In this document: positions 1 to 7,352 of the stretch, piece after piece
Numbering within the stretch: the stretch's first letter is position 1
Layout: the number at the start of each line of letters is the position of its first letter
Notes under the pieces: model-generated
What the model was told of the DNA's origin: nothing
Database searches by the model: none
What the model saw: only the letters and a program-made list of their open reading frames with translations
Made by a program: the position numbers and the translations under genes
NCBI GenBank assembly: GCA_045601045.1
Contig: JAZRZA010000032.1
Span: forward strand, 17,210-81,209
Origin: UBA1181 sp045601045
GTDB lineage: Bacteria > Bacteroidota > Bacteroidia > Bacteroidales > Paludibacteraceae
Direction of reading: 5' to 3'
DNA: 64,000 nt

Positions 1-705
1 ACAATCAGCGGAGGCTCCGATCAACATACGAATCGTATTGTACAACACCTCGATGTTACGCTTGGTGGTATTCACGCCACTCTTGATGGAGGCCACCTGC
101 ACGGAGATTTGATCAGCCGCATTTTGCTCAGCCGCACCCACGCGAACCGCATTCATCGTCATCTTATAGACGCTATCCAAATTGGCTACATTCTTCTCCA
201 ATAACTTCACCATATTCTCCAAGGCGAGAATACTGATATACGAGGACTCAATGTTTGAGGTGATCACCTGCTCTGTCTTTCCGACCGCGATCTGCGACAT
301 CTCCTTCGCCATTTTAGCCACTCTCGCGCCCACGATTTGTTGAGCGCCCACTGTCATAGAAGCGGAGATAGCGAAATCAAAGTAAGAAGGCATCGCGATC
401 TTCATACCCATCATATCCATCTCGTGGCCACACATATTCATATAATCTACACTACCGCTCACCTGTGGCAACATACTTGAAATCGCCTTCCAACGAGCCG
501 CCTCGGCCTTCTTCACATCATACGAAGCATTTTGGATCGTGCGATTGTGTTCCAACGCATACTTTTTCGCCTCATCCAATGACAACGACAACTTAGTGTC
601 GTTCTGAGCGACCGCTGTTGAATCTGTCGCCTCAGCGAAAGTCGGCACCGCGAAAGTCAAAGAGAGCGCCAACAAAAATTCCGCTTTACTAATTACAGTT
701 TTCAT
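1..705 (-). CDS. TolC-family outer membrane efflux protein (partial)
   Basis: The reading frame starts at the ATG on the minus strand ending at 705 and stays open for 235 codons until the window edge, so the C-terminal half is missing. The product begins with a signal peptide (MKTVISKAEFLLALSLTF, then small residues) followed by the N-terminal half of an outer membrane efflux protein: 'LSLDEAKKYALEHN' near residue 40 and long alanine-rich helices without Cys clusters are typical of TolC/OprM-type channels. Such proteins form the outer membrane duct of tripartite pumps. It lies 31 bp downstream of a TetR regulator on the same strand, the usual Bacteroidetes order TetR-TolC-adaptor-RND pump; the pump genes would be outside the window. 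Family assignment is confident; the substrate is unknown. Confidence 0.85.
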   Translation of the reverse strand, partial: MKTVISKAEFLLALSLTFAVPTFAEATDSTAVAQNDTKLSLSLDEAKKYALEHNRTIQNASYDVKKAEAARWKAISSMLPQVSGSVDYMNMCGHEMDMMGMKIAMPSYFDFAISASMTVGAQQIVGARVAKMAKEMSQIAVGKTEQVITSNIESSYISILALENMVKLLEKNVANLDSVYKMTMNAVRVGAAEQNAADQISVQVASIKSGVNTTKRNIEVLYNTIRMLIGASADC

Positions 706-736
706 ATCTATTTTATTAATTATTTTATTCAACCAT

Positions 737-1357
737 TTACTCTCCAGCACCATCGGAGCCAAGCATCTCATTGATCAGCGACAACCCCTTGGAGGTAGCC
801 ACGCCCCTGAAATAGACATTGCACAAAATGCGGAGAATCTCCGAAAAGGGAGTACGGGCATAATCGTACGACCCCGCGGTGCGCATGGAACTCAACATAC
901 CATAATACACCTCAGCCAAGACATCAGACGAGAAACTTTGGACAATATGGCCATCCCGTTGCGCATCCTGGATCAAAGCCTTAAAGTGTTCGAGTTGGGC
1001 ACGCTTATTAAGTTTAATCTCCTCCACAATCTCCGGGAACATCGCCTCGGCGTCTGTAAAGAAATTGACATTGATGACCCTCAGCATGGAGACTGAGTAT
1101 TTGAACATCTCCAACAGGTAGGAAAATGAATTCGAGGTACTGTTGCGAAGCTCTTCGCGCATCTGATCGTTGGACATTTTAAAGTCTGCCAGACAAGCGC
1201 AAACCAATTCCTTCTTATCTGAGAAAAGTTCGTATATCGTACGCTTGGAGACAGACAAAGAGGCGGCGACCTTATCCATCGTCACCGACTTAATCCCCTG
1301 AGCCATAAAGAGATTCAGCGCACCTTTAATGATTTTTTCTCTGCAATCAGCACTCAT
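737..1357 (-). CDS. TetR/AcrR family transcriptional regulator
   Basis: A 206-residue protein with a TetR-type helix-turn-helix at residues about 8-55 (ALNLFMAQGIKSVTMDKVA followed by LSVSKRTIYELFSDKKEL). The remainder is an all-helical ligand-binding domain with no recognisable specificity. Members of this family usually repress a neighbouring efflux operon and release DNA on binding a toxic compound. Here the gene is first in a minus-strand operon with a TolC-like gene 31 bp downstream, so autoregulation together with the pump is the likely arrangement. Length and start fit the family. Confidence 0.9.
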   Translation of the reverse strand: MSADCREKIIKGALNLFMAQGIKSVTMDKVAASLSVSKRTIYELFSDKKELVCACLADFKMSNDQMREELRNSTSNSFSYLLEMFKYSVSMLRVINVNFFTDAEAMFPEIVEEIKLNKRAQLEHFKALIQDAQRDGHIVQSFSSDVLAEVYYGMLSSMRTAGSYDYARTPFSEILRILCNVYFRGVATSKGLSLINEMLGSDGAGE

Positions 1358-1415
1358 ATTCAGCGTTTTCTAACTTATTATGAAACATCATACTACTCGC
1401 CTTATTAAGCACTGA

Positions 1416-1423
1416 CAAAGGTA
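1416..1423 (-). promoter_or_regulatory. Promoter -7 box for TetR-TolC operon
   Basis: On the minus strand the sequence TACCTTTG matches the Bacteroidetes -7 consensus TAnnTTTG. It lies about 60 bp upstream of the TetR start codon. No clear TTG -33 element is present at the usual distance, which would fit a modest promoter. Confidence 0.6.
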
Positions 1424-1493
1424 CGCGAAAACTTTTTAAACGAAAATAGTTTTCTTGGTTTTTATATTTTTTAACATAACTAACGGACACATT

Positions 1494-1534
1494 CGGCGAT
1501 TTTATCGACGAATCGGCAGATTTTATCGACGAAT
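1494..1534. repeat. Tandem 20/21-bp direct repeat upstream of TetR
   Basis: Two adjacent copies of a unit containing GATTTTATCGACGAAT, the second with one extra A near its start. Each copy holds GATT...AATC flanking a TCGA core, so each is also weakly palindromic. The repeat lies between the 3' end of the C_GCAxxG_C_C gene and the TetR promoter, about 70 bp upstream of the -7 box. It could be an operator or only a local duplication. Confidence 0.6.
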
Positions 1535-1559
1535 CAGATCATAAGGACGAAAATTAACA

Positions 1560-2015
1560 CTATTTCTCGTGTTTTTCGGCCCAAATCCTGGCTGCGGCCG
1601 CCACAATCTCCGCACAAGGTCGTTTCGCATAGTATGTGGCATTTCGTTCGGCTGGTTTATAAGTCTCTTTCGCATCCTTATCCAATCCCAGCAAATCGCG
1701 GCATTTCAAAAAGCCATTCGCCTCAATGAAATCCTTGGCCAGCTCCTGTACAATACGGTAATTCTCTCCCTTTCCCTCCGCATTTTTGGGATCGGTCGTA
1801 CCATATTTCAGACCGGCCAACAAAAAGATTCCGCACGCCGCGCCACACGTCTCACGCATACGTCCGATACCTCCGCCGAAAGAGGCAGAGACCTTCAAAG
1901 CCTGCTCTTCGGTTAATCCATATAAATCAGCAAATGCCGCCACGACGGACTGAGAGCAATTAAATCCACTTTTAAAAAGTTCCTTCGCCCGCTCTACCCT
2001 CTCTTCATTATTCAT
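1560..2015 (-). CDS. C_GCAxxG_C_C family (redox-type) protein
   Basis: A 151-residue protein with the family's Cys pattern: FNCSQSVVAAF near residue 17, ETCGAACGIFLLAG near residue 55 (the CGAACG core), FLKCRDLLG near residue 104 and RPCAEIV near residue 133. The family (C_GCAxxG_C_C, TIGR01909) is thought to be redox-active or metal-binding, but its reaction is not established. There is no signal peptide, so it is probably cytoplasmic. It stands alone between a tRNA gene and the TetR operon. A weak -7 match (TATATTTT) lies just upstream. Confidence 0.88.
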   Translation of the reverse strand: MNNEERVERAKELFKSGFNCSQSVVAAFADLYGLTEEQALKVSASFGGGIGRMRETCGAACGIFLLAGLKYGTTDPKNAEGKGENYRIVQELAKDFIEANGFLKCRDLLGLDKDAKETYKPAERNATYYAKRPCAEIVAAAARIWAEKHEK

Positions 2016-2180
2016 AAATTCAATGATTTTTGTTTATAAATAAAATATATTATACAATAAAATCATAAATCATAACGACCGTTTTTTCTAAAACATCAAA
2101 TGATTTTTTGTCCAAAACATTCCCTTTCAAAGGTTAATACGAAATTTATAACTCATTGAATATCAATACTCAAACACCAA

Positions 2181-2217
2181 TAAAAAAGAAAAAGGAGAAA
2201 CCTTTTCGTCTCTCCTT
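2181..2217 (-). terminator. Intrinsic terminator downstream of tRNA
   Basis: Read on the minus strand, a 7-bp stem AAGGAGA / TCTCCTT is followed by a T-rich tract (TTTCTTTTTT). It begins 6 bp after the 3' end of the tRNA gene and so is placed to end that transcript. Confidence 0.75.
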
Positions 2218-2222
2218 ATCCG

Positions 2223-2297
2223 TGGGCCCAACAGGGCTTGAACCTGTGACCCCCTGATTATGAGTCAGGTGCTACTAACCAACTGAGCTATGGGCCC
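2223..2297 (-). tRNA. tRNA with anticodon CAT (Met or Ile2)
   Basis: The minus strand folds as a cloverleaf. The acceptor stem is GGGCCCA / TGGGCCC with discriminator A at 2223. The anticodon stem CCTGA / TCAGG encloses loop CTCATAA (anticodon CAT), and the T arm is ACAGG / CCTGT around TTCAAGC. CCA is not encoded. The D loop reads AGTTGGTTAGTAGC, one base longer than the common form. A CAT anticodon can be elongator Met, initiator Met or lysidine-modified Ile. The first acceptor pair is a normal G-C, which argues against initiator. Elongator Met and Ile2 cannot be separated here by eye. Confidence 0.92.
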
Positions 2298-2300
2298 TAC

Positions 2301-2329
2301 TTGCAATTAACAAAAAATCGTTACCTTTG
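2301..2329 (+). promoter_or_regulatory. Promoter for ribF operon
   Basis: TTG at 2301-2303, an 18-bp spacer and TACCTTTG at 2322-2329 match the Bacteroidetes -33/-7 pattern. The start of transcription would be near 2335, leaving a 5' UTR of about 60 nt, too short for an FMN riboswitch. Confidence 0.75.
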
Positions 2330-2397
2330 CAAAGCGTCGACAAAAGTAGTATTTTGTCGGCAAAGTACAAAATTATTCGTTTAAAAAAAAGAAGAAG

Positions 2398-3324
2398 ATG
2401 GAATTGATAAACGAGACAGATTTGGCATGTAAAGAGGGGCTTGCCCTCACGATCGGTTTCTTTGATGGCGTACATCACGGACACTTGTTTTTAGCGGAGC
2501 AATTGGCCCAAGTCGCGAAAAAGGAGGGGCTCAAATCAGCCATTCTGACCTTCTGGCCTCATCCAAGAATTATCTTGAACGAGGATTATCAACCAAGGCT
2601 TCTCAACACCTATCACGAGAAATTGGATCTACTCCAAAAACTCCCCGTTGACTACTGCGTCCAGATGCCATTCACCACAGACGTCTCTAATCTCAGCGCG
2701 CACGATTTCATGGAGAAGATCCTCAGAGACAAATTAAATGTCCGCCATCTTCTCATCGGATATGACCACCGTTTCGGCAAAAACCGCGAGGAGGGCTTTG
2801 ACGACTACTGCGCATACGGCAAAGAGTTAGGCATCACCGTAAGCCGCGCAGAACCTTACGAGGAGAACGACTTCACCATCAGTTCATCCTTCATCCGTAA
2901 CTTATTAGGTGTGGGTGATATCGAATTGGCGAACAAGTACCTCGGATACGAATACAACATCGTGGGAAAAGTGATCCACGGACAACAAAACGGTCGCAAA
3001 CTAGGTTTCCCAACCGCCAACATCGAACCGGAGATCTACAATAAGTGCATTCCAAGCTACGGCGTATATGCCGTGAAGATAGATATAGCGGACAAACAAT
3101 TCAAAGGCATGGCTTGCATCGGCACCCGACCAACCTACGGAGGAGGCGACATGTCGATCGAAGTCAATATCTTCGATTTCACCCAGGAGATCTACGACGA
3201 AAAGATCAAAATCACTTTCCTCCACAAGCTGAGATCGTTGAACAAGTATAGCAACGAAGAGGAGCTCAAATCAGCCATCACAGCGGACAGGGAAAAAGCA
3301 CTTCAATTTTTCGCCCAAGCGTAA
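2398..3324 (+). CDS. ribF: Bifunctional riboflavin kinase / FAD synthetase
   Basis: A 308-residue protein that phosphorylates riboflavin to FMN and adenylylates FMN to FAD. The N-terminal adenylyltransferase half shows GFFDGVHHGHLF (residues 21-32), the nucleotidyltransferase HxGH-type motif, and SSSFIRNLL near residue 162. The C-terminal half carries the riboflavin kinase domain: GRKLGFPTANIE near residue 200 and YGVYAV near residue 222. Length matches the family. It is followed after 19 bp by a glycosyltransferase gene on the same strand and probably shares its transcript. The start ATG follows an A-rich run, as is usual in this phylum. Confidence 0.96.
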   Translation: MELINETDLACKEGLALTIGFFDGVHHGHLFLAEQLAQVAKKEGLKSAILTFWPHPRIILNEDYQPRLLNTYHEKLDLLQKLPVDYCVQMPFTTDVSNLSAHDFMEKILRDKLNVRHLLIGYDHRFGKNREEGFDDYCAYGKELGITVSRAEPYEENDFTISSSFIRNLLGVGDIELANKYLGYEYNIVGKVIHGQQNGRKLGFPTANIEPEIYNKCIPSYGVYAVKIDIADKQFKGMACIGTRPTYGGGDMSIEVNIFDFTQEIYDEKIKITFLHKLRSLNKYSNEEELKSAITADREKALQFFAQA

Positions 3325-3343
3325 ATCAAACGAGTGGATTGCC

Positions 3344-4270
3344 ATGACAGTTGACGTAATCATACCAACGTGCCAACCCGGGCCGGAATTGCCACAACTA
3401 TTGCAGTCCCTACTCCAACAGACCATTCGTCCGAATCAAATCATCTTGATGAACACATTAACGGACGAATGCGACAAAAGTCGCTTCGAGGAATGTTACG
3501 GCATATCGGACAACATCTCGATCACCCACATCAAGCCCTCGGAGTTCGACCACGCCACCACGCGCAACCAAGGCGCGAAACTAAGCAGTGCCGACTATAT
3601 ACTCTTCTGCACGCAAGATATCGTACCGCTCACCAATAAACTCATAGAGGAATTACTAAAAGAGCAAAACGATGAGGTGATCCTCTCCTACGCGCGTCAG
3701 TCCGGGGACCCCGACTGCGCTATCGAGTGGCTATCCAGGGCATTCAACTATCCAGCCATTTCACAAATCAAAAGAGGAAAGGACAAGGAAGAGTTGGGCA
3801 TTAAAACCATCTTCTGCTCCAACGCATGCGCATTATACAACCGGGAGAAATTTTGGGAGTTAAATGGTTTCGACGACCTCAACATCTTCAATGAGGACAT
3901 GCTCTTCGCATACCGCGTCATCCAATCGGGGTACGCCATCGCCTACTCAGCTTCGGCCAACGTGAAACACACTCACAATTATAGTTGCAAAAAAATCTTC
4001 CACCGCTACTTTGACCAGGGCGTCTCCCAACGTATGAATCAAGACATATTCGAGCAATTCTCCTCCATGAACGAAGGGAAAAGACAAGCATACTTTATTC
4101 TCGGACATCTTTGGGAAAATAAACAATATAAAGAGATCTTCCGATTCTTCGGACAAAGCATCGCCAAAATCGCAGGATATCAACTGGGAATACACTACGA
4201 CAAGCTCTCCACGAAGTGTTGCCAAGAGCTGAGCATGAACAAAAACTTCTTTAAAGAACACAATAAGTAG
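3344..4270 (+). CDS. Family 2 glycosyltransferase (rhamnosyltransferase-like)
   Basis: A 308-residue soluble protein with a GT-A fold start (VDVIIPTCQPGPELPQLLQSL) and, near residue 90, DYILFCTQDIVPL, in which TQD takes the place of the usual DxD as in WbbL-type rhamnosyltransferases. FNEDMLFAYRV near residue 185 is the later ED motif. It presumably transfers a sugar from a nucleotide donor to a cell-surface glycan. Donor and acceptor cannot be read from the sequence. It follows ribF by 19 bp, and a second glycosyltransferase lies 700 bp on, so the region looks like a small surface-polysaccharide locus. Confidence 0.88.
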   Translation: MTVDVIIPTCQPGPELPQLLQSLLQQTIRPNQIILMNTLTDECDKSRFEECYGISDNISITHIKPSEFDHATTRNQGAKLSSADYILFCTQDIVPLTNKLIEELLKEQNDEVILSYARQSGDPDCAIEWLSRAFNYPAISQIKRGKDKEELGIKTIFCSNACALYNREKFWELNGFDDLNIFNEDMLFAYRVIQSGYAIAYSASANVKHTHNYSCKKIFHRYFDQGVSQRMNQDIFEQFSSMNEGKRQAYFILGHLWENKQYKEIFRFFGQSIAKIAGYQLGIHYDKLSTKCCQELSMNKNFFKEHNK

Positions 4271-4386
4271 CCCTACTGCGTAAGAAAAAAATCGGGTCGG
4301 CAAAGATTATTTCAGCCACTTAAGCAACAAAATCATTTAGAAAAGTCATAAAAAATCGTGGAAGGGGAATTTTTCCACACTAAAAA

Positions 4387-4417
4387 TTGTGTGTATTGTG
4401 GAATAATTCTACATTTG
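4387..4417 (+). promoter_or_regulatory. Promoter of candidate small RNA 1
   Basis: TTG at 4387-4389, a 20-bp spacer and TACATTTG at 4410-4417. This is a full match to the -33/-7 pattern used elsewhere in the window, and no gene starts within 500 bp downstream. Confidence 0.65.
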
Positions 4418-4422
4418 CATAG

Positions 4423-4548
4423 TTTTAAGAAAGGGACAGAATTTAGGTAAAGACTTCAATATTCAATCATATACACATCATATACATAAGATTTTAAAAG
4501 TTAATAGTAGAGTTCCATTCATCGTGATGATGAGTGGAATTTTTTTTG
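4423..4548 (+). ncRNA. Candidate small RNA 1 (about 125 nt)
   Basis: The start is inferred from the promoter at 4387-4417 and the end from the hairpin and T-run at 4513-4547. The transcript would be A/U-rich with no convincing reading frame before the terminator. No known RNA family was recognised. It contains TTTAAAAGTTAATAGTAG at 4493-4510, which recurs with one change in the 5' UTR of the gene starting at 29477. It could instead be an abortive or attenuated leader of the glycosyltransferase gene at 4976. Confidence 0.45.
4513..4547 (+). terminator. Intrinsic terminator of candidate small RNA 1
   Basis: Stem TTCCATTCATC / GATGAGTGGAA (11 pairs with one G-U), loop GTGAT, followed by eight T residues. 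This is among the strongest terminators in the window. Confidence 0.85.
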
Positions 4549-4694
4549 ACAAAAAACAAGAGACGAACGGCAACGCTCATTTTCCAACAAAATCATTGAG
4601 TTAGCAAAGGGCACCCATGAAAAAATTTAGAGAAACGCCCTAATCTTTATAATTCACAAATAAATTAAAAAATTGTTATTTTTTCACTGCACCA

Positions 4695-4726
4695 TTTGGA
4701 AGTGGAAGAAAAAGATTCTATATTTG
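4695..4726 (+). promoter_or_regulatory. Promoter of candidate small RNA 2
   Basis: TTTG at 4695-4698, a 20-bp spacer and TATATTTG at 4719-4726: a full match to the phylum consensus. The nearest gene start is 250 bp downstream, beyond a terminator-like hairpin. Confidence 0.65.
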
Positions 4727-4731
4727 TGTCA

Positions 4732-4809
4732 CTGATAGATATTTAAATAACTTTAAGAAAAACCACGATTAATGCGATTCGTTGTGAAACGAGTCGCATT
4801 TCACTTTTT
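4732..4809 (+). ncRNA. Candidate small RNA 2 (about 80 nt)
   Basis: Bounded by the promoter at 4695-4726 and the hairpin at 4771-4800. It has the same layout as candidate 1, which lies 190 bp upstream: promoter, A/U-rich unstructured lead, long hairpin with one G-U pair. The two are not obviously alike in sequence. As the T-run after the hairpin is interrupted (TCACTTTTTAC), some read-through into the glycosyltransferase gene at 4976 is plausible, in which case this would be a leader rather than a free RNA. Confidence 0.42.
4771..4809 (+). terminator. Terminator-like hairpin of candidate small RNA 2
   Basis: Stem AATGCGATTCGTT / AACGAGTCGCATT (13 pairs, one G-U) with loop GTGA, followed by TCACTTTTTA. 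The stem is strong and the T-tract slightly displaced. Confidence 0.7.
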
Positions 4810-4975
4810 ACACGATACCCTTTCGATCCAACTAAGACCTAAATCAAACTAAGGCCAAAATCATTTTCATCAATGACATTATCGTTTACCGTCAAAACCA
4901 AAAATCTTCAGGAATAGTTTACGCATTGAAAAAATTTCGTAAATTCGCCCTATATTCCCTATTATCAAGAAGAGT

Positions 4976-5722
4976 ATGACGAATATTTCGGCTGTAATAA
5001 TCACTAAAAACGAAGAGCTAAACATCGAGCGATGCATTCGATCGATGAGTGGAATTGCGGACGAGATATTAGTCGTTGATTCCTTTTCATCGGACAAAAC
5101 GGAAGATATATGCCAACAGCTAGGCGTGAAATTCATCCGACACGAGTTCAACGGTTACGGTCCTCAAAAACAATACGCCGTCGCCCAAGCAAGCCACGAC
5201 TGGATCCTCAGTCTGGATGCAGACGAAGAGCTTACCGAAGAACTCCGCACCTCTATCATGAACATCAAACAGGGAATAGAACCAGATCCAAGCACGGCAT
5301 TCAGTTTCTCCCGCAAAAACTACTATTGCAAGCGACTTATCCGTTTCATAGGATGGGGGCACGACACAAAAATCCGCCTTTTCAACAGAAAATTCGCCAA
5401 CTGGACCAATCACCTGGTTCACGAAAGCGTGGAATGTTCCAAATTAGGCAAAGTAGAGAAATTGGAGGGAGAATTGCGACACTATACATACAACAGTGTG
5501 GAACAGCACAAGCAGAAGACCATCAGCTACGCCCAACTGGCTGCCAAAGAGATTGAAGCAAGCGGCAAACACTACAGCAAAGCGATGGTAGCCTTAAAAT
5601 CCAGTTATCGATTTCTATTGGACTACCTTTTCAAACTTGGCATACTGGACGGATACTACGGTTTTAAGATATGCCAAATGAACGCCTTATATGTCCGTCT
5701 AAAATATTCAGGAGGAAAATAA
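4976..5722 (+). CDS. Family 2 glycosyltransferase, WaaE/KdtX-like
   Basis: A 248-residue GT-A enzyme. The N-terminus NISAVIITKNEELNIERCI, VVDSFSSDKT near residue 35 and SLDADEELTEEL near residue 78 (the DxD metal motif) place it with the WaaE/KdtX group that adds a sugar to the LPS inner core. There is no membrane segment. Its TAA stop shares one base with the ATG of the next gene (TAATG at 5720-5724), so translation is probably coupled to that LPS-kinase-like gene. Together they suggest modification of the lipid A-core region. The precise sugar is not predictable. Confidence 0.9.
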   Translation: MTNISAVIITKNEELNIERCIRSMSGIADEILVVDSFSSDKTEDICQQLGVKFIRHEFNGYGPQKQYAVAQASHDWILSLDADEELTEELRTSIMNIKQGIEPDPSTAFSFSRKNYYCKRLIRFIGWGHDTKIRLFNRKFANWTNHLVHESVECSKLGKVEKLEGELRHYTYNSVEQHKQKTISYAQLAAKEIEASGKHYSKAMVALKSSYRFLLDYLFKLGILDGYYGFKICQMNALYVRLKYSGGK

Positions 5723-6495
5723 TGAAAGTTTGCATCCACCAGTCTTACGAAGATTTACGCCCTTTCATCGAGGAAATTCCCACGAAGTTCGACCAAGAAG
5801 GCGAGATGATATACAACGGCAGAAGGAATAAACTCAAAGCTTTTCAGGTAAACGGATACACCCTCAACGTAAAGTCTTATCGAGTGCCCATTTTCATAAA
5901 CCGCATCATCTATACTTGGCTACGCAAATCCAAAGCGCAGAGAGCTTACGAACATGCCATAACACTGATGGAAAGGGGATTTTTAACGCCAAACCCCGTC
6001 GCTTACATAGAGATGAAGAAGAACGGATTACTACATCGCAGTTTCTTCATCTGTTTACACACGCCCCTGGATGGACACATGCGCCTATTTAACGATGGCG
6101 ACACAACCAATGAAGGGAAGGAGCAACTCATCAAAGAATTCGCCCTTTTCACCGCAAAATTGCACGAATCGGGCGTCCTGCACTGCGATTACTCACCGGG
6201 CAACATTCTCTACGGAAAGATTGCCGACGAGGGGGATCATCAATATGAATTCTCGCTTGTCGACATCAACCGAATGCAGTTCAGACCGGTCTCGGTAGAG
6301 ATGGGCTGCGAAAATTTTAGTCGAATGAGGGGTAACGACGACTTTTTCCGAACAGTTGCCACCTATTACGCGAAAGCGAGAAACTACGACGTGGAACGTT
6401 GCGTGGAGAAATTCCTCCACTACAAAAGAGAAGACAGAGCAAAGAGAGCTAAAAAAGAGCGATTCAAGCAACTACGAAAGAAAATATTCGCCTAA
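5722..6495 (+). CDS. LPS core kinase-like protein (Kdo/WaaP family)
   Basis: A 257-residue protein of the protein-kinase-like fold used by Kdo kinase and WaaP to phosphorylate LPS core sugars. The catalytic loop is LHCDYSPGNILY near residue 155 (D and N in the HxDxxxxN pattern), and SLVDINRMQF near residue 183 supplies the metal-binding D. The C-terminus is very basic (KREDRAKRAKKERFKQ), suiting a membrane-surface location. I chose the ATG at 5722, which follows AGGAGGAAAAT and overlaps the previous stop codon, over an upstream start at 5671 that would lie inside the glycosyltransferase gene. Confidence 0.85.
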   Translation: MKVCIHQSYEDLRPFIEEIPTKFDQEGEMIYNGRRNKLKAFQVNGYTLNVKSYRVPIFINRIIYTWLRKSKAQRAYEHAITLMERGFLTPNPVAYIEMKKNGLLHRSFFICLHTPLDGHMRLFNDGDTTNEGKEQLIKEFALFTAKLHESGVLHCDYSPGNILYGKIADEGDHQYEFSLVDINRMQFRPVSVEMGCENFSRMRGNDDFFRTVATYYAKARNYDVERCVEKFLHYKREDRAKRAKKERFKQLRKKIFA

Positions 6496-6602
6496 ACAAC
6501 GAAATTAGCATAGCTATGAAATAATTAAATCGCCTTCAAGCTTGCCACCGAACGCACCATAACAATCCGCAGATTGGGCAATCCGAATTAATAAAAAAAA
6601 AC

Positions 6603-6610
6603 TATATTTG
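6603..6610 (+). promoter_or_regulatory. Promoter -7 box for membrane protein gene
   Basis: TATATTTG lies 40 bp upstream of the ATG at 6651 and matches the phylum -7 consensus. Confidence 0.6.
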
Positions 6611-6650
6611 CCATTACAATTTTCGAATATAAAAATCATCAATTTTCACT

Positions 6651-7277
6651 ATGGCTAAGTTCTTTCTAAAAATGAAACACTGGCAATTATTTCTATTGCT
6701 ATACTCTGCTTACATCATCTTTATGATTTACTGGATATTCCAGATCGGAAAGTCAATGCATTCCCTTTTTCAAAATGGGACGGAGCCTAACATAGACCAT
6801 CTTGACCAGAGCATGCTCTCTTTCTTCCCTTTATTATTGTCTATAGGACTAATTTATTTCTTCTACCTTTTCACCCTATTACGAGCGCTATACGACGCAC
6901 AACCAGTGGAGTTGCGGAAGGGATTAAAATCCCCAATCTTCTGCTTGGTTTTCATAGCTATCTATATGATGATAATTAATGCCTACAGCATGTACATCTT
7001 CACCAACACCAGCCACCCTGAGGATATGTTCAATGCAATTCATCCACTAGCCATCATAATAATGGTTCCATGTCACTTTTTCTGCATCTTTTCCATGCTC
7101 TATGTTCTATACAAATTGGCAAAACTCTTGAAAACAGTTGAAATGCAGAGAGAAGCCCAAGGTGAGGATTTCTTGGGAGAATTTTTCTTATTCTGGATGC
7201 ATCCAATAGGAGTTTGGTTCCTACAACCCCGTATCAACAAGATTTTCGAGGATAAAAAACAAGGAATAATAGAATAA
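6651..7277 (+). CDS. Integral membrane protein of unknown function
   Basis: A 208-residue protein with four clear membrane segments at about residues 12-32, 56-76, 92-114 and 124-148, followed by a cytoplasmic-type tail. The tail contains FLGEFFLFWMHPIGVWFLQPRINKI near residue 172, a hydrophobic Trp/Pro-rich motif that I recognise only as common in uncharacterised Bacteroidetes proteins. No catalytic motif is visible. It has its own promoter box and ends 75 bp before the promoter-preceded ATPase gene, so it may be a single-gene unit. Confidence 0.7.
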   Translation: MAKFFLKMKHWQLFLLLYSAYIIFMIYWIFQIGKSMHSLFQNGTEPNIDHLDQSMLSFFPLLLSIGLIYFFYLFTLLRALYDAQPVELRKGLKSPIFCLVFIAIYMMIINAYSMYIFTNTSHPEDMFNAIHPLAIIIMVPCHFFCIFSMLYVLYKLAKLLKTVEMQREAQGEDFLGEFFLFWMHPIGVWFLQPRINKIFEDKKQGIIE

Positions 7278-7311
7278 CATAAAAAGCAAGGAGAGTTAAG
7301 CGATTATACAC

Positions 7312-7319
7312 TATCTTTG
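7312..7319 (+). promoter_or_regulatory. Promoter -7 box for HerA-like ATPase
   Basis: TATCTTTG, 33 bp upstream of the ATG at 7353, matches TAnnTTTG. Confidence 0.6.
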
Positions 7320-7352
7320 CACTACTATTAACAAAACAGGATTTTTAAGGCT

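Noticed and set aside
2330..2397. Possible FMN riboswitch upstream of ribF
   Set aside because: The leader from the promoter to the ATG is only about 60 nt, and no RFN-like conserved stems are present.
4358..4378. Inverted repeat GTGGAA / TTCCAC as a terminator of the first glycosyltransferase gene
   Set aside because: The stem is only six pairs with a long loop and no T-run after it; function as a terminator is doubtful.
4527..4630. Tiny frames beginning inside the sRNA terminators (25 and 26 codons)
   Set aside because: Both ATG codons lie within or beside the terminator stems, so the transcripts would end before the frames are complete.
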